Notes under the pieces: generated by a model
What the model saw: the letters and a program-made list of their open reading frames with translations, nothing else
Databases searched by the model: none
What the model was told of the DNA's origin: nothing
Made by a program: the position numbers and the translations under genes
Source of the DNA: Aeromonas caviae
GTDB taxonomy: Bacteria > Pseudomonadota > Gammaproteobacteria > Enterobacterales > Aeromonadaceae
Reading direction: 5' to 3'
Assembly: GCF_000819785.1 (NCBI RefSeq)
Contig: NZ_CDBK01000090.1
Span: 56,045 to 120,044 of the forward strand
DNA: 64,000 nt
In this document: positions 16,990-26,759 of the stretch, in pieces
Numbering within the stretch: position 1 is the stretch's first letter
How the letters are laid out: each line of letters opens with the position of its first letter

Positions 16990-18654
16990 TCAGTAACCCT
17001 GCTGGTGGACGTCCATCACGGCGCGACCGGACGGGTCGGCCATCTCCTTGAACTTGGCATCCCATTCGAGCGCGGTCGGGGTGGAGCAGGCGACCGACTT
17101 GCCGTAGGGCACGGTGCGGGCGGCGGACTCCAGCGGGAAGTGCTCATCGAAGATGGCGCGGTAGTAGTACGCCTCCTTGGTGAGCGGGGTGTTGACGGGG
17201 AAGCGGAACGCCGCGGCCTCGAACATCTGATCCGTCACCTCTTCCTCGACCATGGCTTTGAGGCTGTCAATCCAGGAGTAGCCTACGCCGTCGGAGAACT
17301 GCTCCTTCTGGCGCCACGCCACTTCGTGGGGCAGCAGATCCTCGAAGGCTTCCCGCAGAATGTGCTTCTCGATCTTGCCCTTGCCGCACATCTTGTCGGC
17401 GGGATTGAGGCGCATCGCCACGTCCATGAACTCCTTGTCGAGGAAGGGCACGCGGCCTTCCACGCCCCAGGCGGCCATGGACTTGTTGGCCCGCAGGCAG
17501 TCATACAGATGCAGGGAGGCGAGCTTGCGCACGTTCTCCTCGTGGAACTCACGGGCGTTGGGGGCCTTGTGGAAGTAGAGGTAGCCGCCGAACAGCTCGT
17601 CGGAGCCCTCTCCCGACAGCACCATCTTGATGCCCATCGCCTTGATGTAGCGGGCCATCAGATACATGGGCGTGGAGGCGCGGATGGTGGTGACGTCATA
17701 GGTCTCGAGGTGATAGATGACGTCCCGCAGGGCATCCAGCCCTTCCTGCACGGTGAAGTGGATCTGGTGGTGGATGGTGCCGAGGTGATCGGCCACCTTG
17801 CGGGCGGCGGCGAGATCCGGCGACCCTTCCAGGCCGACGGCGAAGGAGTGCAGCTGGGGCCACCAGGCTTCGCTCTTGCCATCATCTTCCACCCGGCGGG
17901 CGGCATAGAGCTTGGTGATGGCGGAGATGACGGACGAGTCCAGACCACCGGAGAGCAGCACGCCATAGGGCACGTCGCACATCAGCTGGCGCTTGACCGC
18001 CGCTTCCAGGGCCGCTTTGAGCTCGGCCTTGTCGCTGACGTTGTGCTCGACCGGCGCGTATTCCATCCAGTCCCGTTTGTACCAAGTTTTAAGCTCGCCA
18101 TCCTTGCTCCACAGGTAGTGTCCCGGCGGGAAGGTTTCGACGCTCTTGCACACGGGCACCAGCGCCTTCATCTCGGAGGCGACGTAGAAGTTGCCGTGTT
18201 CGTCGCGGCCGGTATAGAGGGGGATGATCCCCATGTGGTCGCGACCAATCAGGTAGGCATCCTGCTCAGCGTCATAGAGGATGAAGGCGAAGATGCCGTT
18301 CAGTTCGTCCAGGAACGCCGGGCCTTTCTCCTTGTAGAGGGCCAGCAGCACTTCACAGTCGGAGTGGGTCTGGAACTGGAAGTCGACCTTGAGGTTCTTC
18401 TCCAGCTCCTTGTGGTTGTAGATCTCGCCGTTGACGGCCAATACGTGCGTGCGCTCGGGGTTGTAGAGAGGCTGTGCGCCGTTGCCCGGATCGACGATGG
18501 CCAGGCGCTCGTGCACCAGGATGGCCTTGTCGGAGCTGTAGACGCCGGACCAGTCAGGCCCGCGGTGACGCAGTCGCTTGGACATCTCCAGGGCCGATTT
18601 GCGCAGGGCAGTGGCGTCGGTCTTGATGTCCAGAATGCCGAAAATAGAACACAT
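16990..18654 (-). CDS. asnB: Asparagine synthase B, glutamine-hydrolysing
   Basis: 554 aa, the same length as E. coli AsnB. Cys2 is the glutaminase nucleophile, and RLAIVDPGNGAQPL and AVNGEIYNH belong to the class II amidotransferase domain. SGGLDSS near residue 236 is the PP-loop of the synthetase domain that activates aspartate with ATP. The start has AGAGGA at good spacing. It is monocistronic, with its own terminator and a roughly 200-base upstream region in which I recognise no specific operator. Confidence 0.97.
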   Translation of the reverse strand: MCSIFGILDIKTDATALRKSALEMSKRLRHRGPDWSGVYSSDKAILVHERLAIVDPGNGAQPLYNPERTHVLAVNGEIYNHKELEKNLKVDFQFQTHSDCEVLLALYKEKGPAFLDELNGIFAFILYDAEQDAYLIGRDHMGIIPLYTGRDEHGNFYVASEMKALVPVCKSVETFPPGHYLWSKDGELKTWYKRDWMEYAPVEHNVSDKAELKAALEAAVKRQLMCDVPYGVLLSGGLDSSVISAITKLYAARRVEDDGKSEAWWPQLHSFAVGLEGSPDLAAARKVADHLGTIHHQIHFTVQEGLDALRDVIYHLETYDVTTIRASTPMYLMARYIKAMGIKMVLSGEGSDELFGGYLYFHKAPNAREFHEENVRKLASLHLYDCLRANKSMAAWGVEGRVPFLDKEFMDVAMRLNPADKMCGKGKIEKHILREAFEDLLPHEVAWRQKEQFSDGVGYSWIDSLKAMVEEEVTDQMFEAAAFRFPVNTPLTKEAYYYRAIFDEHFPLESAARTVPYGKSVACSTPTALEWDAKFKEMADPSGRAVMDVHQQGY

Positions 18655-18860
18655 TGGCGGTAATCCTCTTGATTTTTATATGAGCCCCCCACGTTTGGGC
18701 TCGAAATTCCATTTACATTCCTCGCCAATCACAATGCCTAGCGGAAAACCCTTTTGCAAGCGGGAAAACCGCAGAAAATCATGCCGTAAGCGTCAAGTTG
18801 CGCCAGAGGATGGCGGCCGTCCGGCCGCCTGAAGAGAGAGGGTCAGGGTTGACGTGCGCG

Positions 18861-19229
18861 TCAAGTCGCGGCGGGTTCGAAGATCACATAGAGCTTGCGG
18901 CAAGGGGTGAGGGTTTCCCACTGCCCGACAAAACCGGCGGGAATGACGAACTGATCCCCCGGTTTGAGGTGCAGCCGGCCGCCCTGCTCGTCGTGGATCA
19001 CCGCCTCCCCTTCCAGCATCTGGCAGTATTCGTGTTCGGTATAGTGAACGGCCCAGCAGCCCGGCTCGCAAGCCCAGAAGCCGACGTGAAACTGCTGGCT
19101 CGGGTCGGAGTAGTGGTTCCATGCCGTCTGGCTCGGCGTTCCGGCCCTGATGCGCTCGGGGGCGGGCATCAGCGGGGTGGGGGAGACAGTGTGCTTGTCC
19201 AGCAGGATCCAGTCGTTCAGGCTCTTCAT
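18861..19229 (-). CDS. Cupin domain protein
   Basis: 122 aa single cupin. The first motif is in HYTEHEYCQMLEGEAVIHDE and the second in KPGDQFVIPAGFVGQWET, typical of the Cupin_3 (DUF861) group. Several enzymes and many uncharacterised proteins have this fold, so no reaction is proposed. The ATG follows AAGGAC. Its promoter region holds a strong inverted repeat (19276-19303), which suggests its own regulator. Confidence 0.75.
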   Translation of the reverse strand: MKSLNDWILLDKHTVSPTPLMPAPERIRAGTPSQTAWNHYSDPSQQFHVGFWACEPGCWAVHYTEHEYCQMLEGEAVIHDEQGGRLHLKPGDQFVIPAGFVGQWETLTPCRKLYVIFEPAAT

Positions 19230-19275
19230 GGTGCGTCCTTGAGTGGCGAAGGAGCATCCTGCTCCCGTTTAGTTT

Positions 19276-19303
19276 GTTTAACGATATTGCGCTTACGTTA
19301 AAC
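19276..19303. promoter_or_regulatory. Inverted repeat GTTTAACG-N12-CGTTAAAC, candidate operator
   Basis: 8-bp perfect arms whose centres are 20 bases apart, that is two helical turns. It lies upstream of the cupin gene and just past the nagD terminator. Symmetry continues outward with CCCGTTT on one side and AAACGGG on the other, offset by four bases. A dimeric repressor or activator site is likely; I cannot name the protein. Confidence 0.5.
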
Positions 19304-19306
19304 GAA

Positions 19307-19334
19307 ACGGGCCCCCTTTGCCAAGGGGGCCCGT
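19307..19334 (-). terminator. Terminator of nagD
   Basis: 12-bp perfect stem ACGGGCCCCCTT / AAGGGGGCCCGT around a 4-base loop. On the minus strand it runs into TTCGTTTAACG, 37 bases after the nagD stop. Confidence 0.75.
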
Positions 19335-19370
19335 GCAGGCTGAAGGCTACCGGAAGGGCGGCACCCGGGA

Positions 19371-20120
19371 TCAGACGATGTCGATGTCCACCACGGAGTC
19401 GAAGATGTGGTTCGGTCGAAACGGCATGCGGTCGATGTCCGCCACCTTGCTCACCCCGGAGAGCACCAGCACCGTCTCGAGACCGGCCTGGAAGCCTGCC
19501 AGGATGTCGGTGCGCAGGTTGTCGCCGATGATGATGGTGTCGTCGGAGTGGGCCTCCATCCGGTTGAGGGCCGCGCGAATGATCCAGGCGCTCGGCTTGC
19601 CGACATAGAAGGGCTTCTTGCCGGTCATCCGCTCGATGGGGGCACACAGGGCGCCGCAGGCCGGGTACATCAGGGGGCCGTGGGTGTCGGGGTTGGTGGC
19701 GATGAAGCGGGCCCCCTGATCCACGAACTTGGCGCCCTGCTGCATCATGGTCCAGTTGTAGTTGCGGGTCTCCCCCACCACCACGAAGTCCGGGTCGATA
19801 TCGGTGATGGTGAAGCCGGCCTTGTAGAGCTCGTGGGTCAGGGCCCCTTCGCCAATCACATAGGCCTTCTTGCCATCCTGGCGCTTGAGAAAGTCGGCGG
19901 TGCCCATGGCGGAGGTGTAGAAGCACTCCTCGGGCACCTCTATTCCGGCGGAGCGGAAGCGGTTTTGCAGATCTTTCTGGGTCTGGGCCGGGTAGTTGGT
20001 GAGGAACAGGAGCTTGCTGCCCTGCTCCAGCAGGCGGTGGACGAAGCGGTCGGCGCCGGGAATGAGATCGTTGTTGTGCAGGATGACGCCGTCAATGTCA
20101 CAGATGACGTTTTTCTTCAT
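19371..20120 (-). CDS. nagD: NagD-type HAD-IIA phosphatase
   Basis: 249 aa, close to E. coli NagD (250 aa). Motif I DIDGVILHN holds both catalytic aspartates. Motif II is in LFLTNYP, the lysine in YVGKPSAW and motif IV in IIGDNLRTDIL. E. coli NagD removes phosphate from UMP and other ribonucleotides. The ATG at 20120 follows AAGGAGAATTC; the open frame 13 codons upstream is not needed. It is not near nagB/nagA here, so a tie to N-acetylglucosamine use is not supported. Confidence 0.92.
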   Translation of the reverse strand: MKKNVICDIDGVILHNNDLIPGADRFVHRLLEQGSKLLFLTNYPAQTQKDLQNRFRSAGIEVPEECFYTSAMGTADFLKRQDGKKAYVIGEGALTHELYKAGFTITDIDPDFVVVGETRNYNWTMMQQGAKFVDQGARFIATNPDTHGPLMYPACGALCAPIERMTGKKPFYVGKPSAWIIRAALNRMEAHSDDTIIIGDNLRTDILAGFQAGLETVLVLSGVSKVADIDRMPFRPNHIFDSVVDIDIV

Positions 20121-20222
20121 GAATTCTCCTTGTAGGGCGCAAGAGCGGGGACAGGGCATCCCTCTGTTCGTCTCTTCAATGGGTTATGGTTTTTGTGCCG
20201 CCATTATAAGGCCCTTTGATGA

Positions 20223-21341
<1,119 letters not shown>

Positions 21342-21370
21342 GCAGGCCGCCTTGCACACCTTGAATGGAG

Positions 21371-21399
21371 GAGGCCCGCCATGGCTGGCGGGCCTCTTT
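21371..21399 (+). terminator. Terminator after the deaminase gene
   Basis: 10-bp stem GAGGCCCGCC / GGCGGGCCTC with a 6-base loop, followed by TTT, 30 bases after the stop. Confidence 0.75.
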
Positions 21400-21419
21400 G
21401 TGCCATCGTTGGGCGGGTA

Positions 21420-22406
21420 TCAACCCACCCTCACCAGATACTTCTCCCCTTGTCCCTCCTGCTTGACGCGGGTGAGCAGGGCAGGCAGGGCGTCGAAGTC
21501 GCCCACTACCAGCGGCGGCAGGGTCAGCTCGCCGCTCGCCATCTGCGCCATCATGGCGACACCGGCCGCTACCAGACGGCTCCACTGTTTATCCGAGCCA
21601 AAGGCGTGCTGGGCGCCGAGGGCAATCTCGTGCAACGAGTGGCAATGGCTAAAGGCGGGCAGCGGGTTGCGCGCGATGCGCCCGAGCACCGTCACCATGT
21701 GGCCGTAATAGCCAAGGGCAGGCAGCAAGGCTTCTGCCTGCTGGCTGGAGACCAGATCGATGATCCCCTCGAAGGGTTCACCGCCGTTGGCGGCCTGCAA
21801 CTGGGCCAGCCAGTCGGGATCCCGATAGTCCGCCACCCCCTGCACGCCTAGCTGTTTGAGCCACTGGTGGTGGCGCGGGCTGGCGCTGGCAAAGACGCGG
21901 GCACCCTTCTGGAGGGCAAGTTGCACCGCGAAGCGGCCGACACTGCTGCCAGCCCCCGAGATGAGCAGGGCCTCCCCGTGCAGGTGCGGCAGCTTGGCCA
22001 GCGCCTGCCAGGCGGTGAGGCCGGGGCAGGGGAGCGCGGCGGCCGCCTCGTCGCTCAGGGCATCGGGCACCGGCATCAGGGCGCGAGCCGGCACCAGGGT
22101 GTGGCGGGCAAAGCTGCCGCCGTGGCGCAAGTCGGTGTGATAGGCGACCCGGGTGCCGGGGCGCAGGTGGGTGACATTGGCCCCCAGCGCCACCAGGGTG
22201 CCCATGCCATCGACGCCGGGCACATGGCCTGGCTGCCAGTGGGGATGACCCTGTTCGATGAGTTTCCAGTCCACCGGATTGAAGGCGATGATCCGGTTGG
22301 CGACGAGGACCTCGTCGGGGCCGGGGGTGGGGAGCGCTTGCCGGGTGAGGGTGAGCTGGTCCGGTTCGCCGGGGGCGTGCCAGCACCAGGCCTGGGTATG
22401 GTTCAT
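21420..22406 (-). CDS. Quinone oxidoreductase-like zinc-independent MDR protein
   Basis: 328 aa medium-chain dehydrogenase/reductase. The N-terminal GroES-like domain (FNPVDWKLIEQG, GVDGMGTLVALG) and the Rossmann motif SGAGSSVGRFAVQLA place it in the quinone oxidoreductase/zinc-binding alcohol dehydrogenase family. The usual catalytic zinc Cys/His set is not seen, which fits an NADPH-dependent quinone or enone reductase. The ATG follows CAAGGAGTCACC. It lies downstream of the old yellow enzyme gene on the same strand, separated by a terminator. Confidence 0.82.
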   Translation of the reverse strand: MNHTQAWCWHAPGEPDQLTLTRQALPTPGPDEVLVANRIIAFNPVDWKLIEQGHPHWQPGHVPGVDGMGTLVALGANVTHLRPGTRVAYHTDLRHGGSFARHTLVPARALMPVPDALSDEAAAALPCPGLTAWQALAKLPHLHGEALLISGAGSSVGRFAVQLALQKGARVFASASPRHHQWLKQLGVQGVADYRDPDWLAQLQAANGGEPFEGIIDLVSSQQAEALLPALGYYGHMVTVLGRIARNPLPAFSHCHSLHEIALGAQHAFGSDKQWSRLVAAGVAMMAQMASGELTLPPLVVGDFDALPALLTRVKQEGQGEKYLVRVG

Positions 22407-22491
22407 GGTGACTCCTTGAAAGAGAGGGGCGCAGATTGAATCACATGGCGTAACAATGTCTTGGGTTGTTGTTGCACTGGCAAGACAACAA

Positions 22492-22519
22492 GGCGGACCC
22501 CACGCTGGTGGGGTCCGCC
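22492..22519 (-). terminator. Terminator of the alkene reductase gene
   Basis: 11-bp perfect stem GGCGGACCCCA / TGGGGTCCGCC with a 6-base loop. On the minus strand it is followed by TTGTTGTCTT. Confidence 0.8.
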
Positions 22520-22545
22520 CGGGAAGAGGTTCGGCGCCAGCCGCC

Positions 22546-23655
22546 TTATGCCCGCTCTGCCCCATAGACGGGGTAATCGGTCAGCCCTTTCTCGCCGCCG
22601 CCAAACAGGGTGGCGGGATCATGGGGGGCGAACGGATGGCCGTGGCGCAGGCGGTTCGGCAAGTCGGGGTTGGCCACGAAGGGGCGACCGAAGCCAATCA
22701 TGTCGGCCCAGCCCGCCTCGATGGCGGCGCGGGCGCGTTCCCCATCGTACTTGCCGGCGTAGATGAGGGTGTTGGGGAAGGCGTCGCGCAGCCCCTGCTT
22801 GAAGCTCTCCGCCATCAGGGGGGCGTCGTCCCAGTCCGCTTCGGCGACGTGCAGATAGACCACGCCGAGCTTGCCCAGCAGGCGCGCGGCGGCCAGATAG
22901 GTCTCCTGGGGGTTGGCATCCACGGTGCCGTTGAGGGTGGTGAGCGGCGCAAGGCGTACCCCGACCCGGTCGGGACCGATCTCGTCACAGACCGCTTCGG
23001 TCACCTCTTTGAGGAAACGCAGCCGGTTTTCGAGCGAACCGCCATAGCTGTCGGTGCGGGTATTGGACTCGGAGTCGAGGAACTGGTTGATGAGGTAGCC
23101 GTTGGCGGCGTGCAACTCGATGCCGTCAAAGCCCGCTTCCATGGCGTTGCGGGCGGCCTGGCGAAACTGCCCCACCACGGCGTCGATGTCGGCCTGGGTC
23201 ATGGCGCGCGGGGTGACGGTCTCCACAAACCCCGGGGCATCGCTGCCGTTGTCGACGAATACCTTCACTCCCTTGGCCTGGATGGCGGAGGAGGAGAGGG
23301 GCTGGGCGCCGCCGATGTTGTCAGGATGGGTGACCCGGCCCACGTGCCAGAGCTGGGCGAACATAATGCCCCCCTCGGCGTGGACGGCATCGGTTACCTG
23401 CTTCCAACCTGCCACCTGCTCGGCGCTGTGGATGCCCGGCGTCCAGGCGTAGCCCTTGCCCAGGGGGTCTATCTGGGTGCCTTCGCTGATGATGAGGCCG
23501 GCCCCGGCACGCTGGGCGTAGTAGGTCGCCATCATGGCGTTGGCCACGTCCCCGGGCTGGCTGGCGCGGGAGCGGGTCATGGGGGGCATGACGATGCGGT
23601 TGGCAAGGTGCAGCTGGCCGAGGCGAAGGGGGCAGAACAGGGGATCGTGGTGCAT
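22546..23655 (-). CDS. Alkene reductase, old yellow enzyme family (NemA-like)
   Basis: 369 aa FMN-dependent TIM-barrel enzyme. NRIVMPPMTRSRA and ISEGTQIDPLGKGY bind FMN. HAAN (His182, Asn185) is the substrate-binding pair that holds the carbonyl or nitro group, and SYGGSLENRLRF is the family signature. It should use NADPH to reduce activated C=C bonds or nitro compounds. The ATG at 23655 follows GAGGAATCC; the longer upstream frame has no homology. In E. coli nemA lies next to nemR, but no TetR-type gene is present here. Confidence 0.92.
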   Translation of the reverse strand: MHHDPLFCPLRLGQLHLANRIVMPPMTRSRASQPGDVANAMMATYYAQRAGAGLIISEGTQIDPLGKGYAWTPGIHSAEQVAGWKQVTDAVHAEGGIMFAQLWHVGRVTHPDNIGGAQPLSSSAIQAKGVKVFVDNGSDAPGFVETVTPRAMTQADIDAVVGQFRQAARNAMEAGFDGIELHAANGYLINQFLDSESNTRTDSYGGSLENRLRFLKEVTEAVCDEIGPDRVGVRLAPLTTLNGTVDANPQETYLAAARLLGKLGVVYLHVAEADWDDAPLMAESFKQGLRDAFPNTLIYAGKYDGERARAAIEAGWADMIGFGRPFVANPDLPNRLRHGHPFAPHDPATLFGGGEKGLTDYPVYGAERA

Positions 23656-23786
23656 GATGGATTCCTCAATCTTTGGGAGTGAGGTGACTTTAGAGGGGAT
23701 TGTTATTGTGAAAAAGAGGGGGTATTGCAGAAGAGAATTGCCGCTATCGCAGCAATGGCGCGGGAGGGGCCGGGCTCGGGCCAGAA

Positions 23787-23811
23787 AAAAGAGGGCCAAA
23801 GGCCCTCTTTT
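23787..23811 (-). terminator. Terminator of the TerC-CBS-CorC gene
   Basis: 11-bp stem AAAAGAGGGCC / GGCCCTCTTTT with a 3-base loop; T-rich in both directions, 20 bases after the minus-strand stop. Confidence 0.88.
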
Positions 23812-23830
23812 GCTGCATTGCCACCGATGA

Positions 23831-25372
23831 TCAGGGGGAGAGTGGGGTGACCCGTACTCGCTCGATGCGCCGCTCGCTCACGGCCATGACCTCGAAGCAG
23901 AACTGGCCGAGGTGCAACTGCTGACCGACGTCGGGCAGGCTGCCGAAGTGGGAGAGCAGCATGCCCGCCAGGGTCACGTACTCGTCGCTCTCGCTCACCA
24001 GACCGTCGCAGTTCAGGGCCTGCTCCACCTGATGGATGTTGGTGGTGCCGTGGATGAGCCAATGCTCGCCCTCGCGCACCACATCGGGGGTCTCGTCCTC
24101 GTCCGGCAGCTCTCCGACGATGGCCTCCAGCAGATCGTGGTTGGTGACCAGCCCCTGGATGACGCCAAACTCGTCCGCCACCAGGATGAGGCTGCCCCTG
24201 GCCTGGCGCAGCTCCGCCAGCAGCCGGATCACGTTGATGGTCTGGGGCACGATGACGGGCTCGTTCTGTCTGGCTAGTGCTGCCAGGGATTGCCCCTCGT
24301 TGAGGGCAAACAGCAGATCCCGAGCCTTGACCACCCCGATGATCTCGTCCAGCTCCCCGTCACAGACCGGGAACAGGCTGTGGGGGGCCCGTTGCAGCAG
24401 GGCGCGGATCTCGTCCTCGCTGTCGCTCACGTCGATCCACTCCATCTCGGAGCGCGGGGTCATGATGGTGCGAATGGAACGCTCGGCCAGCGACAGCACG
24501 CCGCTCACCATGTAACGCTCCTCTTCACCGAAACCAGGGGGCAGGGGCTGAGCCTGCACCTCTTCTTCGTCCTCCTGCGGGTGGGCTGAGCGTTTGTTCC
24601 CCCCCATCAGCTTGAAGATGGCGGCGGTGGTGCGCTCGCGCAGGGGCTGGCGCGCCTCATGGCGCAGGGCACTGCGCTGGGCGAGCTGGTTGAAGAACTC
24701 GATGAGCACCGAGAAGCCGATGGCCGCGTAGAGGTAGCCCTTCGGAATGTGGAAGCCGAAGCCCTCCGCCACCAGGCTGAAGCCGATCATCAAGAGGAAG
24801 CTCAGGCAGAGCACCACCACAGTGGGGTGGGCGTTGACGAAGCGGGTCAGGGGCTTGGAGGCGAGCACCATCACTACCATGGCGATGGTTACGGCCGCCA
24901 TCATGACGCCGAGGTGATCCACCATGCCGACGGCGGTGATGATGGAGTCCAGGGAGAAGACCGCATCCAGCACCAGGATCTGGGCGATCACCACCCCGAA
25001 CCCGGCATAGACGCCGGTGCCGCCTTGCTCCTCGGGCTTGGCCTCGAGTCGCTCATGCAGCTCGGAGGTGGCCTTGAACAGCAGGAAGAGTCCGCCTCCC
25101 ATCAGGATGAGATCCCGACCGGAGAAGGGGTGATCCCAGATGTGCAGCAGAGGCGCCGTGAGGGTGACCAGCCATGACATGATGGTGAGCAGTCCCAGGC
25201 GCATCAGCAGGGCCAGGGAGAGACCGATGATGCGCGCCTTGTCCCGCTGGGCGGGGGGCAGTTTTTTCACCAGGATGGCGATGAAGACCAGGTTGTCTAT
25301 CCCGAGAACGATTTCCAGGATGATCAGGGTAAGCAGACCGACCCAGAGTGACGGGTCCAGCAAGAATTCCAT
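23831..25372 (-). CDS. TerC-family membrane protein with CBS pair and CorC/HlyC domain (YoaE-like)
   Basis: 513 aa. A seven-helix TerC domain (about 1-240; [32 protein letters not shown] with the acidic residues typical of TerC metal or ion transporters) is followed by two CBS domains (about 295-415, [14 protein letters not shown]) and a CorC_HlyC domain (about 425-510). This is the architecture of E. coli YoaE and YegH. TerC relatives such as Alx take part in manganese export, so a metal role is possible but unproven. The 290-base upstream gap contains the CDF terminator and two small hairpins, but no match I recognise to the yybP-ykoY manganese riboswitch. Confidence 0.87.
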   Translation of the reverse strand: MEFLLDPSLWVGLLTLIILEIVLGIDNLVFIAILVKKLPPAQRDKARIIGLSLALLMRLGLLTIMSWLVTLTAPLLHIWDHPFSGRDLILMGGGLFLLFKATSELHERLEAKPEEQGGTGVYAGFGVVIAQILVLDAVFSLDSIITAVGMVDHLGVMMAAVTIAMVVMVLASKPLTRFVNAHPTVVVLCLSFLLMIGFSLVAEGFGFHIPKGYLYAAIGFSVLIEFFNQLAQRSALRHEARQPLRERTTAAIFKLMGGNKRSAHPQEDEEEVQAQPLPPGFGEEERYMVSGVLSLAERSIRTIMTPRSEMEWIDVSDSEDEIRALLQRAPHSLFPVCDGELDEIIGVVKARDLLFALNEGQSLAALARQNEPVIVPQTINVIRLLAELRQARGSLILVADEFGVIQGLVTNHDLLEAIVGELPDEDETPDVVREGEHWLIHGTTNIHQVEQALNCDGLVSESDEYVTLAGMLLSHFGSLPDVGQQLHLGQFCFEVMAVSERRIERVRVTPLSP

Positions 25373-25628
25373 GTGATTGACCTCAATGAAGACAGATGCA
25401 GTGAATCGTGGTCACGGCGTGGCCGTGGTGACGGAGACGATCGCTTCAGAGGCGTTGGTTGAGCAGGTACAGATAGGCTTTGATGGGAAAAGACGAAGGG
25501 CTACTTCGGGGATTGTCCATGATGGGCAATAAAACCTCGGGTCAAAAGTGAGCCCTGATGATAACGACTCGCCGCCATTTGGCAAGGGGGTCTGGACGCG
25601 CAGGGGGAGGCGCTCGCCCAACAGGGAC

Positions 25629-25657
25629 AGGCGGGGCTTGCCAGGCAAGCCCCGCCT
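25629..25657 (-). terminator. Terminator of the CDF transporter gene
   Basis: Perfect palindromic stem AGGCGGGGCTTGCC / GGCAAGCCCCGCCT, just after the stop codon. The downstream tract is only moderately T-rich. It begins the 291-base gap before the TerC gene; the rest of that gap holds hairpins at 25494-25508 and 25412-25426 and a weak 24-codon ORF (25446-25520, minus) without a ribosome binding site. Confidence 0.6.
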
Positions 25658-25663
25658 TGCGGC

Positions 25664-26590
25664 TTACAACCAGCGTTTCTCGCGGGTGAAGCAGACCGAG
25701 AGCCAGGCGTCTCCCAGGGTGTCGCCGAGGCGAGACCAGAGCTCCTGGCGCAGGGCATCCTGGCGTTCGACGGGCCACTCCTGGCCGGGGGCCACCAGGA
25801 TGTTGAGCTCGAGATCGAAGCGGCGGCCGCTTTTTGCCAGGTGGCTGTAGCACTCGACCCCATGGCGCAGGCGCAGGGCCTCGACTTCGCTGGCCACCAG
25901 CCGGGAGACATCCCCCTTGGGGGCGATTTTCAGCACTTCCCGCAGGTTGCGACCGAGCACCTTGATGGGGATGAGGGTGGCACACAGGGCCAGCAGCGAG
26001 ACCAGCACCGGGTCTATGTAGCGGTTGTAGTGGCCGTAACCCAGGGTATCGAGCCCGATGGCGACCAGAAAGCCGATGAGCAGGGTGGCGCTGAGCAGGG
26101 TATCCACCAGCCACTCCTTGGAGTCCACCCGCACCAGCTCGGAGTTGACCCGCTCGGCCACGTCGGCCTCGATGAGATAGAGGATGCCGCAGAAGAAGGT
26201 GGAGACGACGGCATAGATGAGGGCGTGGCCGAGATCGATCTCCCGTCCTCCTGCCAGCAGGGAGGTGATGCCGCCATAGAGGGCGCCGAGGCAGAGCAGC
26301 AGAATGATGGCGCCGTTGATGACGTTGGCGATGGGTTCGAAGTGGGCGTAGCCGTATTGGAAACGGGCGTCGGAGGGGCGGGTAACCAGGTAGGCGGTGA
26401 TGAGCCCAAGGCCCGTCATGCCCATGCTGAACAGGGTGAAGATGCCGTCCAGCATGATGGCGTTGGAACCGACGAACAGACCATAGCCGATCCCGAAAAT
26501 GGCAAAGGTGATGCAACCAAACAGCGACAGGGTCAGCGCCTGTTTTTCGGTGCGAATAAGCGTACTGATAACATGGCTGTAGTGAGCCAT
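25664..26590 (-). CDS. Cation diffusion facilitator family transporter, atypical metal site
   Basis: 308 aa with about five or six membrane helices and a C-terminal cytoplasmic domain (about 215-305), the CDF layout. The ATG at 26590 follows AAAGGAGGAC. The helix II motif, usually D-x3-D, reads MLDGIFT (Asp48, Thr52). The helix V motif, usually H/D-x3-D, reads EWLVD (Glu159, Asp163). Two of the four canonical transport-site ligands are therefore replaced, so substrate and coupling may differ from zinc/proton exchange. It is divergent from ydiJ. Confidence 0.8.
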   Translation of the reverse strand: MAHYSHVISTLIRTEKQALTLSLFGCITFAIFGIGYGLFVGSNAIMLDGIFTLFSMGMTGLGLITAYLVTRPSDARFQYGYAHFEPIANVINGAIILLLCLGALYGGITSLLAGGREIDLGHALIYAVVSTFFCGILYLIEADVAERVNSELVRVDSKEWLVDTLLSATLLIGFLVAIGLDTLGYGHYNRYIDPVLVSLLALCATLIPIKVLGRNLREVLKIAPKGDVSRLVASEVEALRLRHGVECYSHLAKSGRRFDLELNILVAPGQEWPVERQDALRQELWSRLGDTLGDAWLSVCFTREKRWL

Positions 26591-26617
26591 AAAAGTCCTC
26601 CTTTCAAATGGTGAAGA

Positions 26618-26629
26618 TTGCGCGCGCAA
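26618..26629. promoter_or_regulatory. Palindrome TTGCGCGCGCAA in the CDF/ydiJ divergent region
   Basis: 12-bp perfect palindrome 28 bases upstream of the CDF start codon. Possible operator for the minus-strand gene; no known consensus recognised. Confidence 0.3.
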
Positions 26630-26645
26630 GCGGTTTTCTAGCTGA

Positions 26646-26671
26646 TATACTGCCCGCTCACATGTGAGCGG
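26646..26671 (+). promoter_or_regulatory. ydiJ promoter -10 (TATACT) and 18-bp palindromic operator
   Basis: TATACT at 26646-26651 is directly followed by the perfect palindrome CCGCTCACATGTGAGCGG at 26654-26671, where a bound protein would cover the transcription start. No good -35 is visible, so an activator or a relaxed spacer may be used. Downstream in the leader, GTTCGGAC (26676-26683) pairs with GTCCGAAC (26700-26707), and GCCGG-AATG-CCGGC forms a second hairpin before the ribosome binding site. Confidence 0.5.
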
Positions 26672-26759
26672 ACTGGTTCGGACACCCGCAAAGAGGCAGG
26701 TCCGAACGGTCGTTGTCGCCGGAATGCCGGCATCAAGCAAAGGATGGGAACAAGGATTC

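Noticed and set aside
25446..25520. 24-codon leader peptide before the TerC gene (minus strand)
   Set aside because: No Shine-Dalgarno sequence and no regulatory codon run; too short to support.
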